Assembly: GCA_025618425.1 (NCBI GenBank)
Contig: CM046836.1
Location: 19,011,243 to 19,075,242, forward strand
Direction: 5' to 3'
DNA from: Heliocidaris tuberculata
Lineage: Eukaryota; Echinodermata; Echinoidea; Camarodonta; Echinometridae
Length of the DNA stretch: 64,000 bases
Made by a program: the position numbers and the translations under genes. This document shows, piece by piece, positions 11,795-23,103 of this stretch. Every line of letters begins with the position of its first letter. Position 1 is the first letter of the stretch. The notes below the pieces were generated by a model, which saw only the letters and a program-made list of their open reading frames with translations, was not told where the DNA came from and ran no database searches.

Positions 11795-12099
11795 GTGAGT
11801 TTTCGAATGTGTCGACGTGAACGCCGTCCTAGATCCTCCCAGCTACAATGGACTGCTTTGTGTTAGCTGCATACCGCGCTTTGTGCAAGAACGGCTCACC
11901 CGTCCACTGGCTTCTTCCTCGTCCACTAGTCAGATCGAGAACGCGTCAACATGGTTTTGCCGTCTTCTCTAAAACGTGAACGTCGCTTCACCCATTGTTA
12001 GCTTCATGCTTCACCTACTTTGTATGCAGTCAACACAAAGCAGTCCATTGTCGCTGGGAGGATCTAGGACGGCGTTCTAGTCGACTCATCGAAAACTCC
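11795..12099. mobile_element. MITE with about 67-bp terminal inverted repeats
   Basis: The left arm (from GAGTTTTCGA at 11797) and right arm (to TCGAAAACTC at 12098) are inverted copies over about 67 bp with few mismatches, sharing GAACGCCGTCCTAGATCCTC. A TTA lies just outside each end (11792-11794 and 12100-12102), which could be a 3-bp Harbinger-like target duplication. The interior of about 165 bp codes for nothing. Confidence 0.75.
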
Positions 12100-12146
12100 T
12101 TATTGTACGTGTTACTTCTATCTTAACTCTTGAGTTACTCAAGTAG

Positions 12147-12235
12147 GTAGGTTTTGTTAATTTCATATTTCAAACGCCCTCTACGATGACTGCAATTCAT
12201 GGTAGTCTGCTCGTAATAGCATTTTCGACAGTTAT
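12147..12235 (+). repeat. Left member of an inverted pair (partner 15468-15560)
   Basis: Shares TTTCAAACGCCCTCTACGAT, TGGTAGTCTGCTCGT and TTTCGACAG with the complement of 15468-15560, about 85-90% alike by eye. Confidence 0.7.
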
Positions 12236-12239
12236 CAAG

Positions 12240-14395
12240 TTCGATCGAAGGGGTAAAGGAAATTATTGAGCCAATGGCACCGGAAAGTCGGGGGGGGGGG
12301 GGGGCAAATGCCCCATCCCGTATATCTCAAGTATCGGGGTGAGATCGATGTTCGCCCTCCATGGACCCCTCTTAAGCAAAACAAAAACAAAAACAAAACA
12401 AAACATGTAATAATTTGCAATACAACTATGTAAAAAAAGTTTGCTCTAACATGGAAATTTTATCTTATCAAAACGTTTTGATTTTCATAGCACATTGTAA
12501 AAAGCTTATGATTAGATATCAGTTACCTTTGCAGTAAAATGGGTAAATTTCATGAATAAGAATTTCAGAATAAGGAAGTAAAATACAATATCAAAAGTAG
12601 CCTATTTATAAATGAGTTCAATGTAAGACAATTATGTATAGAGAAGAAAAGAGGTGTGAAGGTGTATACACAGCGCACGATGAAGGGGGGGGGGGGGAGG
12701 GGCAGACCAATTTTGCCGAAAATACGGGAAACATTTTTAAAAAGCATGTAAGAGAAGAGACTTGGGAGAGTCAGAGAGACATATACTGGTAGTTAAAAAG
12801 TGAAAAGGAAGAGTAAAGAACAAATTGTTGTAAAAAAAAGTTGGAGGAATTGGTTAGAGCTAAAGAAATAATAAAAGAATAAATAGAACAATAAAAGAAT
12901 AAATGTGTTAGAAATTATCAGTGATGATCGTTTAACGGTCATTCTATTTAATGATAGCATATATCAATACGGGAGCGCCGAAACCCTTTATTTGGTGGGC
13001 AAACACTCGGATGGGGGCACCTCAAAGGGATTTTGACAAGGTATTCAAAATTGTGCTATGCTTACTACGTGCATACCCCCCCCCCCCCACCCCCCTTTTT
13101 TTCCCCCTTCTTTTTTCTACGTATTTCTTGAAAGCTTTCTCGGAAGCGCAAGGTAAGGCAGTTATTATCCATTCTTTTGCATAATCACTCATTAGGACTG
13201 AGACGAGTTACATGTATTTGTCTCCGATGGTTGCGGGGTAGAGCTTGTTTTAGATATACAAGTAAATTGCAGCACATCAGCTGTTATTTGAATAATTTCT
13301 AACATAAACACATGATCGTCGAGTACAATTTTTTGTCGATATATTGGGTCAATTCTTTAGCCGTCTGTCTACAACTGTCGACAAAAAGAAATTGGTCGGT
13401 AAAATGTCATCACTCAAGTCAACATACACCCACCAGTACCTAAACTTTTTAAACGTTTTATACTGCTGTACGAAATTGCCGATAAGAAACACGATTTACT
13501 AGTCAAAACAACACTCATCAAATCAAAATAAAATATCAATTATTTTACATTTTCCGGTAAAATCATAGCATATACTTATGCAGAAAGTTTAAGTCCTCTC
13601 TGACTAGAAAAGTTGGTGTTCTTATTTTTTGTGAAAGACAGGACTCGCCCGCATCAAACTAAGACGGAGAGTTTTACCGCTTTGAAGGATTTTTCGGAAC
13701 ACTTTTCCGACGAATCCGTATATTTGTGAGTAATACTTGAATATTATGTCGACAACATTCTTTGTCTACATATCGTCTTCCCATCAAAATACAGTTTCGT
13801 CGACAAGCTCGTCGACAGAAGGCGTGTCGACGACATGAACATCACAGCGTGGTGGATATGAGCGCTTTATAAAAAGCCAAATTATTACTATCATTATTTT
13901 CTATATAATTATTATTACACAGAGAGCGGAACGACAGAACGAAAAAAGCATGTGATGTTGAAATTTTTTTTGCATTAAAGAATACTTTTAAACACAAAGG
14001 CGAAGTGCTGTCTACTTCAAACTTATCAATCTACAGAAGATAAAGCATAGGCCGACCTTTATAGACAGAGTTTCTACTGTGTTTTCATGAGAGAGAGAGA
14101 GAGAGCGAAGCGATCGAGAGATAAAATGATCTCTTAGTAATTTAGTATTGAAATATTGCCATCTAGAGTACTTTGTACACATACTGTACTCGAAAACTTA
14201 TGCATCGTTGTGGTGATAAATCATTCCCTTTTCCGCCTTGTGGAGGGGGTGGGGGGCGAAATTGATTTTGTTTCACTCCTCTCTCTCTCCCCGCCCTCCC
14301 TCACTTTGGGCGATTACGGTATACAGAGAGATATTGTACAACACTACATCAATTAACTTCAAAATTTATGAAATGCAATATAATTTTTTTGTTTT
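12240..14395. other. No gene recognised
   Basis: AT-rich with poly-G/poly-C runs at 12290-12303, 12686-12698 and 13076-13089, and several GTCGAC-type motifs around 13370-13840. No supported gene. Confidence 0.5.
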
Positions 14396-14399
14396 TTTA

Positions 14400-14840
14400 G
14401 GGGCATGCAGGAGCAAAACCGAGTTTGCCTTCTCCAAATTTAAAGAGGAAAACTCTTGCCCAACAGTCCCATGCCTATACATGTAGAATGGTTTTCTACA
14501 GTTTTACTACAGGCCTAAGAAAAACTGCATCTATCAGTATGCGAGGAAGCGTAGTGACCGAGTGAGAAATTGATCTTATGAACGTTGAAAATGTGTATCT
14601 TAGAGGGATAAAATATTTTTCATAAATTGTTATACTTCAAAGGGACCTGCCCCCTTCCACCACATCGGGAGCATAGTGTTAGACAGGATATACAGAGTAC
14701 AGAAAACACTGCGACCATTATTCTGCAAATGGGCAAGCAAATTTTATTATTATTGTTGAAAACTTTTATCTTAGAGCGAAAGAAGCTTTTTGTACATGGT
14801 CATACATCACAATTATTTCATGTAATCTACTTTCTTTTTC

Positions 14841-14879
<39 letters not shown>

Positions 14880-15400
14880 CTTGTCTTGCGAGGGGGCCTA
14901 TATAGGGGGCAGAATCAATTACATTAAACAGGAAAATTTATGATTGCATGTTGAAACCATGCAAAAGCATTGCTTTTGTGTAGGCGGGGGAGGGGGGCGG
15001 CAAAAATAATTTCCGGTCCTCTTTAGATATCATCCCCTCACTTTTGGCGCCTCTGGAAGACAGTCACGGTCTTAAAATAAACTGCTTCTATCTCCATCTA
15101 TATGTAAAGGAACGTAGCGTCCAAGTTAGGAAATTTACGTCCATATTTACAAATGGAATTTGCCTTTTAGAGCAATAGAAAACTGATTGCAAAACTGCAA
15201 AATTATCTACTCTTTTGTTGGGCCGCAAAAATATTTACCCCTAACCTTTGATAATGAAAGCATCTGCCCCCTTGCCTTCAATACCTATGGTAGACAGGGT
15301 TTCTCCTTTGTTGATGAACACTACATAATATATTAATATTCGATGGAATACTGGAGGTTTGCATTTTAGAGCAAAGAAACCTTATTATACATCGCAGTAT
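14400..15400 (+). repeat. Decayed tandem segment, about 0.6-kb period
   Basis: The order 'acagttttactacaggcc', 'aaactgcatcta', then the GCGAGGAAGCGTAGTGACCG motif near 14540 is repeated in degraded form at about 15060-15125 (AAACTGCTTCTATCTCC, then GGAACGTAGCGTCC). The 'agcgtagcgaccgag' motif also occurs at 49135, 53990 and 63930. Confidence 0.45.
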
Positions 15401-15467
15401 TAAAAAAAAAAAAAAAAAAAAATTCGCCCCCTCCCCAACTTGAAATATAGGGGATTGGGCATACTGT

Positions 15468-15560
15468 CGAAAGTACTAACACGAGCAGACTACCAAGTTT
15501 TGTAAATATCGTAGAGGGCGTTTGAAATTTGAAATTACAAAACTTACATAATTTGCTTTA
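15468..15560 (-). repeat. Right member of an inverted pair (partner 12147-12235)
   Basis: Inverted copy of 12147-12235. Together they bracket 3.2 kb of non-coding sequence. Confidence 0.7.
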
Positions 15561-16409
15561 AATTTGTATTTTTCTGCACAATATCTTCTCGAAAATCATC
15601 TGCAATAGTATTCCTATAAATAGGTTAGAAATTTACATTACTAATGTAGTAAAGAATAATATTTAGACATAATAATAAAAAAAATCATAAAAAGCGCCAA
15701 ATCCACTTTAAAAACATGTCTGAAAAGTAACTTTAGACCCATTTTAAAATTTGGAAACAACGTTCATGGTTTTACTTATAACTTTACCTTTCCCAAAATA
15801 TATGTTTCCAAAAATCATCACAAAGTTGCATTCTAAGTACCATTTGACAACTGACTATATTTCTCAAATTATAAAGGGTTCGGTGTATTTAAACATGACC
15901 GTATTTCACACCATTCTAAAAGGGGAGTGAAACCAATAGAACCTGATTACTATAAGTTATTCAAATTTATGGATGTTTCTTTTCTGGGGATTTAGTAACA
16001 AGGTATTCCATTAACCTGTTATTAATGACTGAACTACAATACTTGGAATCTAGTTTGCATACATTACATTACTATGTCTGACAAGCCTCTGACAAGCTTT
16101 CAGGTTGTCAAGAACAACATTTGTTTTAAAATCTGCAAGAATTTCTTTTCAACTGGGGGGGGGGGGATGACCATTCATGGCGTACAAAGCCACCCCCCCC
16201 CCCCCCAATGAAAAGAAGGAATGCACGGATTTATGCCAATTTTGAATATATTTGTAAACAGGTCTATTATAATAACAAATTTTGTTTGTTTGTAAATATA
16301 TAGGATAAGGGTCAATGATCAATCGATTGAAAAGCCCACCGAATAATAGCATGGACAGGTATTCCTTCTTGAAACGCCGAAAATGCCGAGGTGCATGCAG
16401 CTGGAAACA
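15561..16409. other. No gene recognised
   Basis: AT-rich sequence with poly-G and poly-C runs at 16156-16166 and 16192-16206. Confidence 0.5.
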
Positions 16410-16416
16410 CAATGGC

Positions 16417-16641
16417 CCGTATTCTGAACTCCGGTTTAACTTAAACCGCGGTCTAAGTGTGGTTTAAACCCAGTCTAAAACTGCCCTTTGAACCAGAGTT
16501 TTAGAAAATCACATTCTGAAATCTTGTATGGCTTAACTTTGTACAGAAATTTAGACGGGACTTACGGTTTAAGTCAGTTTTAATTAAAGCTCTGGTTTAA
16601 CTTAGACTGGAGTTTAAGTTAAACCTGAGTTCAGAATACGG
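16417..16641. mobile_element. MITE, 225 bp, with 7-bp target duplication
   Basis: Ends are inverted: CCGTATTCTGAACTCCGGTT at left and, in complement, CCGTATTCTGAACTCAGGTT at right. The interior is rich in GTTTAA/TTAAAC. CAATGGC is duplicated exactly at 16410-16416 and 16642-16648. A half-copy of the same end (TTAAACCGGAGTTGAGAATA) lies at about 30792-30811, so this is a family. No coding capacity. Confidence 0.85.
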
Positions 16642-16649
16642 CAATGGCG

Positions 16650-17836
16650 TGCTATTTCGTTTACAAGCGACTGATTCCTTTATGTTTTTTAACGCTGTAT
16701 TTTTCATCAAAATAATACCATACACGAAGTTTAGAGTGACAGAGTGAGGCAACATATTAACATTTAAACTCACCAAGGAGGTTCAAACAGATGGAGTCTC
16801 AACTAACGATAATTAATGCAAACACCTGGCAGATTATAAAGGGTGTACAATTAAATTAATAAACTGCCTTGAGTCTTTGATAGCAATGTCTGATGCCGCC
16901 AAAGTAAACGGGAGAAATTTAGAGATGTTTTGACATTTGAATGTCTACGATGCGCAGTTTAATTCATAAATCGACAAACACAGAAAGTGAATGTGCAGTT
17001 TTAATGTAAATAATTTTGATTTCATTCTGGAATTCCCCTGCCTCAGGATGAACAATTTTTTGAGATATAGCCTGAAAAGTGTCACAAATGTATTACTCTT
17101 TTAAGGGCAATTTTAACACCTTTCCGCTTAATTCCGATTAAGAAATATAGCCAACCAAAGTTCAGTGGGCACACGCGGCCAGTCAAGAAATTGTCATCGC
17201 AGTTCTGGTATTTTTGGTACTAAATATCTTCGCTTGAACCTTGTTATATCATTCATTTGCACTTTTTCGAAGTTACATTTGGGTCTGCGAAAACTAATTA
17301 TCATTATAACAGAATATATTTCATTGTATGTATCCATGGTTATTCAATAAAACGGAATTTGATTTGTTTCCTCGTTTGGAAGAATGTTTTCGGAGAGTGC
17401 ATATTTGTCATGTTGTTGTGGCGGCATCGAAGTTCGCTTCAAAGGGAAGCTGTTTGTTATAACTCCATCTGTTTGCACCTTCTTGGACTGACGCTAGTGA
17501 AGTAAGAGAAATAAATGAAGAGGAGATGGCAAAACAGGCACTGAAAATTTGTAAGATGTTATGACATCGTCTGCTTAGGCAGGATTGGTCCCTGGTGTGA
17601 CATCACATATTTCAGCAGCGTTCGAAGAGCTCTTCAGGTGCTATAGCGGGGCTGTAATTTACTACTTTATAATTGGTAAACAATCATTATTTCAAATGTT
17701 TCCACGCGTTGAATTTGGATAACTTTGTTTAATATAAGCTTCACCTACGCAATGATAAGAATTAAATAAATATTCAAAATCAATAGAGTGCTACTTTAAG
17801 TCGACGGACCAATCCGTTGCTGCATTAATTACAGCA
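16650..17836. other. No gene recognised
   Basis: About 1.2 kb downstream of the GPCR and its MITE. No open frame with a recognisable motif. Confidence 0.5.
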
Positions 17837-17840
17837 TTAA

Positions 17841-18421
17841 AGGAGAATGAAACCCTGGGGAAAAAATCAATTTTAATGAAAAGAGAGAATAGAGAAAAGC
17901 AATTTAAAAAAGTTCCATCAAAATCGGTTACGAAATGAGAAATTTATGAAAGTTTGAAAAGTCTCAATTTACTTTCTGTGGCGATCCTCAAATTTGCAAT
18001 GTTGCTTCGAAGTGACAGGTTTACTAGTACAACTCTTCATATGTTTTGGACACAAAATTTCATATTTTCCCCATTATTTCTCAAGGTGCAGCTTGTCTCC
18101 TTCCTAGCTCAAGATATATCATGGGAAAATGTATTTGACACAACATATGTTGAGTTCACAAAAAGACAAGAAGCATCTTTAGAGATAATGGAGAAAATAT
18201 GAAATTTTGTGTACAAAACATATTGAGAGTTGTACTACTAAACCTGCCATTTTGAAGCAACATTGCCAATTTGAGGATCGCCATAGAAAGTAAATTGAGA
18301 CTTTTCAAACTTTCATAACTTTTTCATTTCGTAACCGATTTTGATGGAACTTTTTTTAAATTGCTTGTCTTTATCCTCTCTTTTCATTAAAATGGATATT
18401 TCCCCAGGGTTTCATTCTCCT
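17841..18421. mobile_element. Palindromic TTAA-type MITE (piggyBac-like), 581 bp
   Basis: TTAA flanks both ends (17837-17840 and 18422-18425). The first 20 bp, AGGAGAATGAAACCCTGGGG, are repeated exactly in inverse orientation at the right end. Inverted similarity continues for about 250 bp on each side, including GTTCCATCAAAATCGGTTAC, TCTCAATTTACTTTCT and GCGATCCTCAAATT, so the element is almost one long hairpin. There is no transposase. The right TTAA contains the stop codon of the adjacent minus-strand GPCR exon. The MITE would therefore be the start of that gene's 3' untranslated region. A solo end-like sequence (GTTTCATTCTCCTTTAA) also occurs near 63665. Confidence 0.9.
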
Positions 18422-18913
18422 TTAAAGCTGTAGATCGACGATTCTTCTCTGTCTCCTACAGGAGGCGAACATTGATCTAAACTCCTTGAGTCGCCACCAA
18501 TAGATGATGGAGTTTGCAATCCAGTTGACGCTAGTCATCATGATCTCAGCGAAAACAAGACAGTCAGGAGCGGTAGACCAAGTTTGGAGGCCCCATCTTA
18601 CCCAAGGGCAGATCCAGCAAAGAACAGTGGTCCCGAAAACAAGACCGAACGTGCGGAGTACCCTCTGATTCTCCTCCTTCCGTTCTCGGCTGATGTTGCT
18701 GTCGCAAGGTACCTTGGCAACGGAGCGGTAGATAGAGATGTAGAAGAGACCGGTGATAATGGTAATGGTCCAGGAAAAGGCTAGAAGGAGTTTAAATAAA
18801 TGGAAATCAGAGACCACAATAGTGGCTGTCGAGATAGAGGACAATATCACCCATGTCCAGTCGGAGAGGAGGAGATCAATTAACTCGCCGTTCAGACCGA
18901 AATCGTTTTGAAT
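18422..18913 (-). CDS. Rhodopsin-type GPCR, last exon (TM5-TM7)
   Basis: The frame opens at a splice acceptor (TTACAG then ATTCAAAACG on the minus strand) and runs 163 codons to TAA. In order it encodes an extracellular loop segment (IQNDFGLNGELIDLLLSDW), TM5 (FKLLLAFSWTITIITGLFYI), a basic intracellular loop (SISRERKEE region), TM6 (FGLVFGTTVLCWICPWVRW), a short loop, TM7 (SVNWIANSIIYWW) and helix 8 (RLKEFRSMF). TM6 has a CWxxP variant of CWxP and TM7 an NSxxY variant of NPxxY, so this is a GPCR of the rhodopsin fold with unusual switches. The ligand is unknown. Upstream exons lie at 20.2 and 37.3 kb. The stop codon falls inside the target duplication of the MITE at 17841-18421. Confidence 0.85.
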   Translation of the reverse strand: MQNDFGLNGELIDLLLSDWTWVILSSISTATIVVSDFHLFKLLLAFSWTITIITGLFYISIYRSVAKVPCDSNISRERKEENQRVLRTFGLVFGTTVLCWICPWVRWGLQTWSTAPDCLVFAEIMMTSVNWIANSIIYWWRLKEFRSMFASCRRQRRIVDLQL

Positions 18914-19325
18914 CTGTAACGGTCAACGAAGCACTCACGTTCAGAAGTTCACCTTTTTACCAAAATTTCCCCCTCTCGTTTCTCCATTGTTTGTGGGCGG
19001 ATTTCGCTCAGAATTTCAGGAATGATTTGAAAGAGTCATATCAATGTGCACATGAAATAAAAAATAAAATGATGAATTACTTTTCATTTTATCAAACCTT
19101 TCATGTTTTGTTGTCCTTCAAAACTACCCTCAGATTATTTACAGACAAATCCTGACGTTTCGCTCAATATTCATTATCAAGTACATACATATTCTTGAGA
19201 CTTTTACGGACCTCGTGACGAAATTTTCGCCGTGCCGAAGCCTTACTTTTGGAGATATAATGGAAAATATATTGGGTTATTTTCACAAACTGAAAACTGT
19301 GTAGGAACAGTAACCTGAAAAAAAT

Positions 19326-19729
19326 ATGACGTCATGGCTAGAAATCAGACTGCGCGCATGCGCACTATTACATAACACGATCACCTGTTCGAGGCACTGC
19401 AGCGCAGAAGTGTCGGCAGACGGTGGTACCTGGAGAAAACTGCCAAAGAAAGACATGTCAGTGCTGTGTCGATGGTAAACGGTAAAGCCATGAGGTCGAT
19501 AATTAGTTTATTTCAGGTTTATTTCCGTAAATATATATTTGCTATGAATTTCTGAGGCATTTGGAAGATTATTCAAATCTTCCAAAGATTACATTTTCCC
19601 CCACGAAATCACGTGAAAGCCGTTTTATGTTTCAAACCCAACAAGAATTAGCATAATGTGGGACTGTATTATTGAGAATGACGTCATCGCCACGGAAAGC
19701 GACTCGGTAGATCAGCGTTCGGATTCAAG
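19326..19729 (+). promoter_or_regulatory. Candidate promoter with CRE and NRF1 sites and a first-exon donor
   Basis: Two perfect palindromic CRE sites, ATGACGTCAT, lie at 19326-19335 and 19678-19687. An NRF1-type site GCGCATGCGC is at 19354-19363. Downstream of the second CRE, a GC-richer stretch ends in TTCAAG then GTACGAAAAT, a good splice donor at 19730. This fits a non-coding first exon of a plus-strand transcript. No downstream coding exon was identified, so the target gene is unknown. Confidence 0.4.
19385..19429 (-). CDS. Possible 45-nt GPCR micro-exon (loop before TM5)
   Basis: On the minus strand a pyrimidine-rich acceptor (GTTTTCTCCAG) precedes 45 nt with no stop, reading VPPSADTSALQCLEQ. 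It is followed by GTGATC as a donor. Length is divisible by three and would join the last exon in frame, supplying a cysteine for the second extracellular loop. The stretch also lies inside a CpG-rich region with promoter motifs, so it may be chance. It does not provide a TM4, which I have not found. Confidence 0.2.
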
Positions 19730-20164
19730 GTACGAAAATGCATTGTATTTGATTTTTTACAGACATTTTCGGATGCATGGTTTTTAGAAAATGATATTTC
19801 ACACAAAGTATCTTTAATATCTGATTAATGACTTACTCCAATATCTCTTTTGTTTTCCGATTAGAAATGTGTAATTTTAATGCATATTTTGGACTTTTAT
19901 TTTGTATTTTTAATGTAATGTTTCTTGTACGTTTGCCCCCGTTTTTCCATCGATTTTGAAAAAAAAATATGATGACTAGTTAATCTGCTGATTCCCATTT
20001 TCAAAACCATTAAGATCATTCAGATTCATGGTCATATGCCAAAGTTATAGCAGTTTTGCTTCGACACTTCCCCAGCGGTTTCACCGAAACATCGTGTTCA
20101 TTCAACAGAAAAGCGAGGTCAAATCAATGCGAATTCTTGGGTTAATTGCACCGTTCGGCACTGC

Positions 20165-20329
20165 CTGTGTCGCTACACATGTCATAATCAAGCGCGGCGC
20201 GGTGATGATGTTACAGGCACCAAACGGGTCTAGACGGATGGTGATGAATTGATATCCAGATATCAGAACGATGCTTAGGGGAGACACCAGGTATGATGTT
20301 CGTATTATGAATGCAATGAATATGGAGAC
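20165..20329 (-). CDS. Rhodopsin-type GPCR, exon 2 (TM3 and second intracellular loop)
   Basis: A strong acceptor (CCCTTTACCCCTACCAG) precedes VSIFIAFIIRTSYLVSPLSI, which continues into VLISGYQFITIRLDPFG. This has the position and shape of TM3, with GYQFITI in place of DRYxAI. The sequence then reads ACNIITAPRLIMTCVATQ, the expected entry to TM4. Exon 1 ends in phase 0 (SYE) and this exon starts in phase 0. The cysteine usually found at the top of TM3 is absent (Ser there) and the DRY arginine is replaced. The open frame continues to 20102 without becoming hydrophobic, so the donor is not resolved. I place the end conservatively at the last residues that look like receptor. Confidence 0.75.
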
Positions 20330-20639
20330 CTGGTAGGGGTAAAGGGAAAAAAATATATTCATATAATAACTTCTCGATAAAGGTATCTTGTCAAGGGTCT
20401 CTGAGCTCTTTCACTATAGCGTATTCAACATGTTCAAAGGGGGTAAAATCGAGGGGGGATTTTCCCCCCACCCCCACCAATTTTCCAACCAGGAAAAAAT
20501 ATATCTGACAATTTCATTAAAAGAAGAAACTATTTGGAGGGTAAATGATAACCAAATTGCACTTAAAGTCTCATTAAAAATTATTATGGAAATTTTCAAA
20601 AGAATTTTTTGCTATACCATCTTCTAACCATATACTAGT

Positions 20640-22340
20640 ACGTAATAGCAGGTGCTGTCAAAGGAATATGTTTTGGAGATGAGGAAGTAAAGAAGTTAGA
20701 TACATTTAGGAAACTGTCTGGTCTCCGAGTTAACAATGATAAGACAAAGGTAGTTATGTTAGGCTCCCTGCAACATGTACAAGGAAAGCCATATGATATA
20801 TCCTTTGGACAAAAGGTAGATTTTGTACGGATTCTTGGGGTATTTTTCTCCTTGAATGTAAAAGTGAAAGAAAAATTAAACTATAAAGAAATACTCAGTA
20901 AAATAAAGAAATTATTGAGTTGGTGGAAGCAGAGAGGTTTAACGATGATGGGTAAAATACGGTTATTAAAGTTGTTTGTACATTCTAAATTTAGTTATGT
21001 GGCATCCCTTACACCGGTCCCAAGATGGGTACTCGAGGAATTAGATCGGCTAACTTTCGAATTTCTGTGGGGTGGGAGGAACAAGATTTTTAAAATACTT
21101 TGTATTTAGGTCACCAACTTGGTGGTTTGAAAATGATGAATTTTGAATTGCTGATTAAAGCACAAAGGGTTATGTGGGTCAAAAGACTTATGGTAGATAA
21201 TGAAATGAAATGGAAACAGTATTTTGAATATGCTACAAAACATTTAGGAGGAAAATTCATATTTTTAGGCGACTTTCTGCTTTCTACTGTTAGAGGCAAC
21301 ATTGTCACAATTCTATATGAATTTGTTATAAGTATGGATGGATACGAGGGATTTTCAGATCAGATATGAATCATATAAAGGAAATGAAATAATTTTCACT
21401 AACAAATTTATACGAGTTAAAGGGAAATGCATATTTAACAAAATTTATTTAATAAAAACATTTATAAATTGAAACATATAGTGGATCATTATGGAAATTA
21501 AAGATCTTTTTCATATTTTCAACAACTTGAATTGAAGGCAAATGACTTTAAAACAGTGCAGACAATTTATGAAACACCTCCAGTTAGCTGGAAAAGAAAT
21601 ATGATGAGAAATGATAGCGACACTCTTCAAGATGTAGAAGGAATTGATTTTGTATTTGGAGAAAGAATTATATAAATAAATGATCAATATCCAAAAAAAT
21701 ATATGTAGAGTTTCTCAAACAGAAGTCAGTAACACCAAATATTTTTGATAGGATTACAGATAAATATGTCTTTTTCTCATCTGTTTATAGAAACATTGAA
21801 AACATCTTTAAATACCAAGACTATGGACATTAAATAGTCGATTAAGGGAGTTCCAATTTAAATCAATACATGGAATTACTTTTACAAATCATCATTTGTT
21901 CCGATTTGGAATTGCCCAAACTATCATATATTGTTTCTGCAAAAAGGAAGAGGAGACGTATCGCCATTTTTTTTTTTTTTTTTTTTTGACTGTGAAAATG
22001 CTCGTTTGATATGGAACGATAGTAATAACATTTTTATTACTTTATATCCATTATTTATTTGAGTTTGGAAGAAATGGAATATGGAATTATGGAGTAAAGC
22101 TAATCGATAAAGGAAAGGAACAACTGGTAAACCATTTCCTAAGACCGGTTAAGTATATTTTATTTTTAGGGGAAGAGAACAGAGTACACCCATAACCTTT
22201 GATGAAATTAAACACAAGTTCGAAGAAGATGAATGGGAAGAAAAGACTTTGGCCTTGGTGAGAAACAAAATTTCTCTGCATTTGAGAAAATAGGAGAACT
22301 GGAAAGCAACAGGGAGAGCGAGATAAAGGAGGAGCAAAGC
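20640..22340 (+). pseudogene. L1/Tx1-type LINE, 3' part
   Basis: The 5' end starts inside the reverse transcriptase thumb: LDTFRKLSGLRVNNDKTK, then VRILGVFF, SWWKQRGLTMMGKIRLLKLF and VPRWVLEELDRLTFEFLWGG. This 'LxWWKxRxLTxxGKI...FLWxG' order is characteristic of L1/Tx1 LINEs. The next frame continues with LGHQLGGLKMMNFELLIKAQ (21100-21369). Further 3', decayed frames keep a cysteine-rich end followed by DCENARLIWND near 21989-22020. Several frameshifts and a poly-T run at 21969-21987 break it. It lies in the first intron of the GPCR, in the opposite orientation. Catalytic motifs A to C are missing. Confidence 0.8.
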
Positions 22341-22349
22341 TGAACAGAC

Positions 22350-23038
22350 GACATTGTACATAGTCTTTTCGATTGTTAAGGAACCTGTCCCATATTTGAG
22401 GCATTCCCTATTCACACATGTAGAATGGGGGGAGAGGGGAAGGGGAGGGGGAGGGGATGGCGATTAAAAGCTCGAAGTAGTTAGAAAGGCAGGGTGAGGG
22501 TTTGGGAGTAGATGGGGGGGGGGGGTAATTACAGACTCGTAACTTCTATTCTGTGTATGTTTGAAACCTTAGAATCGTATTTAAAAGTGTAATTAATGTT
22601 TATTCTGAAGAAAAAAAATACATATTTCTGTTTATACCAAAAAACTGTATTAAGAAAATGTTTTTCATATTGTATAAGTGATTGAAGTACAATTACAGAA
22701 AGTGTGTGAATTATAGAAATGGCAAACTATCTAAGTTTTCAAAATATAAAGTATTTGTTTTAATATTATTTTTAGTTTTGTATAAATTAAGCCTTTAGAA
22801 AATGTTTTGATTCTATGTTATGTATGAAAAAGAATTAGAGTTTTGAGAAACAAAATCAATCAATACAAAAAACAAAACAACTGCAACCATATCGACAACC
22901 ACTGCCGACGGAAACCCCAAAGTTTGAAAGAAATTTTTCTAGGCAACTGGTCGCCGGTCGGAAAGGACGTCGATCGGTTGCAGACCGGTTATCAATTCAT
23001 AAAAAAAATGGAAGACTGGTGGGCAACCGCTCATGGTT
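22350..23038. other. No gene recognised; G-rich tract and LINE 3' flank
   Basis: G-rich segment at 22425-22530, then AT-rich sequence. At 22900-23035 there are GGTCGCCGGTCGG and GATCGGTTGCAGACCGGT motifs resembling those at 36540-36580. Confidence 0.4.
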
Positions 23039-23100
23039 GCACACACACACGCACACACACACACACACCCACACCCCCACACACGCGCGCGCACGCACGC
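23039..23100. repeat. (CA)n microsatellite
   Basis: ACAC/GCAC dinucleotides, with interruptions. Confidence 0.9.
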
Positions 23101-23103
23101 GTA

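Noticed and set aside
13370..13850. Cluster of GTCGAC/TCGTCGACA motifs as transposon ends
   Set aside because: Motifs are scattered and I could not pair two inverted ends.
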